DNA of 57,347 nucleotides from Nanobdellota archaeon (GTDB taxonomy: Archaea > Nanoarchaeota > Nanoarchaeia > Parvarchaeales > Parvarchaeaceae): NCBI GenBank assembly GCA_021796445.1, contig JAKACB010000002.1, forward strand, positions 1-57,347, written 5' to 3'. The position numbers and the translations under genes were made by a program. A model generated the notes under the pieces. It saw nothing but the letters and a program-made list of their open reading frames with translations, had not been told where the DNA came from and did not search any database. Shown piece by piece: positions 57,286-57,347 of the stretch (positions are counted from its first letter, which is position 1; every line of letters starts with the position of its first letter).

Positions 57286-57347
57286 TGGATTCTGGGCCAC
57301 TTCCGCAAGTAGCAGGGGTGGCCAGGTCCTTTTTTTGATATGGAAGA
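57273..57347 (+). CDS. Start of a further gene, interrupted by a T7 run, 3' partial
   Basis: An ATG at 57273 lies nine bases after GGAGG (57259-57263), inside the end of the GNAT gene. It encodes MQVVVDSGPLPQVAGVARSF and meets TGA at 57336-57338 inside and just after a run of seven T (57330-57336). With one T fewer the frame would continue as FDME to the window edge. A sequencing or assembly error or ribosomal slippage is possible. The family is not recognised. The region is GC-richer than its surroundings. Confidence 0.35.

Noticed and set aside
1..57347. CRISPR arrays, rRNA and tRNA genes
   Set aside because: I saw no regularly spaced direct repeats and no rRNA-like or complete tRNA-like segments on either strand.

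Overview
The window is about 57 kb of AT-rich, densely coded DNA. It reads as archaeal: many genes are leaderless, with an archaeal TATA box about 25 bases before the ATG, while others use GGAGG/GGTG Shine-Dalgarno sites. Family content fits as well: large Lhr helicase, archaeal-type AlaX, dCTP deaminase, pyruvoyl SpeD, an archaeal IS605-family TnpB, and DUF2341 and F-x-E-x-GLP surface modules. DUF2341 surface proteins, a b6-type cytochrome b, GlpK/GlpA and many small orphan membrane genes suggest an acid-mine-type nanoarchaeon (ARMAN/Parvarchaeota-like) or a Thermoplasmata relative. This placement is an inference; no rRNA or tRNA gene is present to settle it.

Layout. 1-3.9 kb: the 3' part of a giant modular surface protein, cut by the window edge. 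3.9-7.8 kb: dcd, a 31-residue membrane micropeptide on the minus strand, nth/bcp (divergent), two copies of a two-gene membrane cassette, and speD. 7.78-9.06 kb: an IS605-family element carrying only tnpB. 9.1-12.1 kb: a run of orphan genes including a probable pseudokinase. 12.1-15.3 kb: superoxide dismutase and a PadR-regulated ABC exporter with clear operator-like palindromes. 15.4-21.1 kb: HAD phosphatase, a third membrane cassette, and a glycerophosphodiesterase-glycerol kinase-MFS operon. 21.2-30.98 kb: DEAD helicase, methyltransferase, Lhr with a phosphoesterase, a nitrilase-like hydrolase, AlaX, and glycerol-3-phosphate dehydrogenase with a CoxG-like protein. 31.0-36.6 kb: drug-type MFS, a UvrD/RecB-type helicase-nuclease, and Hsp20 behind a leader ORF and hairpin. 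36.7-46.7 kb: isochorismatase-fold/YrhK, aldo-keto reductase/HxlR, cytochrome b with a membrane partner, a second nitrilase-like paralogue, a Nudix fusion, FMN reductase and a radical SAM/SPASM enzyme. 46.8-57.3 kb: small kinase, methyltransferases, Nudix, SDR, three membrane-anchored exported proteins, a HEPN-like protein, a C2H2 protein, a nucleoside-phosphorylase-like protein, two GNATs, an HExxH protein, and a structured non-coding stretch.

How the genes work together. Glycerophosphodiesters are probably split by GDPD, glycerol is phosphorylated by GlpK, and sn-glycerol-3-phosphate is oxidised by the FAD enzyme, delivering electrons to the membrane; cytochrome b may belong to the same chain. 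This would let an archaeon, whose own lipids use glycerol-1-phosphate, feed on bacterial or eukaryotic lipid debris. SOD, Bcp peroxiredoxin, two Nudix enzymes, FMN reductase, aldo-keto reductase and HxlR point to oxidative and electrophile stress.

The most notable undescribed element is the membrane cassette present three times: two small multi-pass proteins with overlapping stop and start codons, sharing a KH-x2-D-[KR]-x-PL loop and a W-x3-F-x2-[FY] C-terminus. Other leads are the Hsp20 leader, the structured leader before the last GNAT gene, and an inverted repeat with ATATCG/CGATAT arms found upstream of both the padR operon and the FMN reductase gene. All calls come from reading the sequence; no database search was run.
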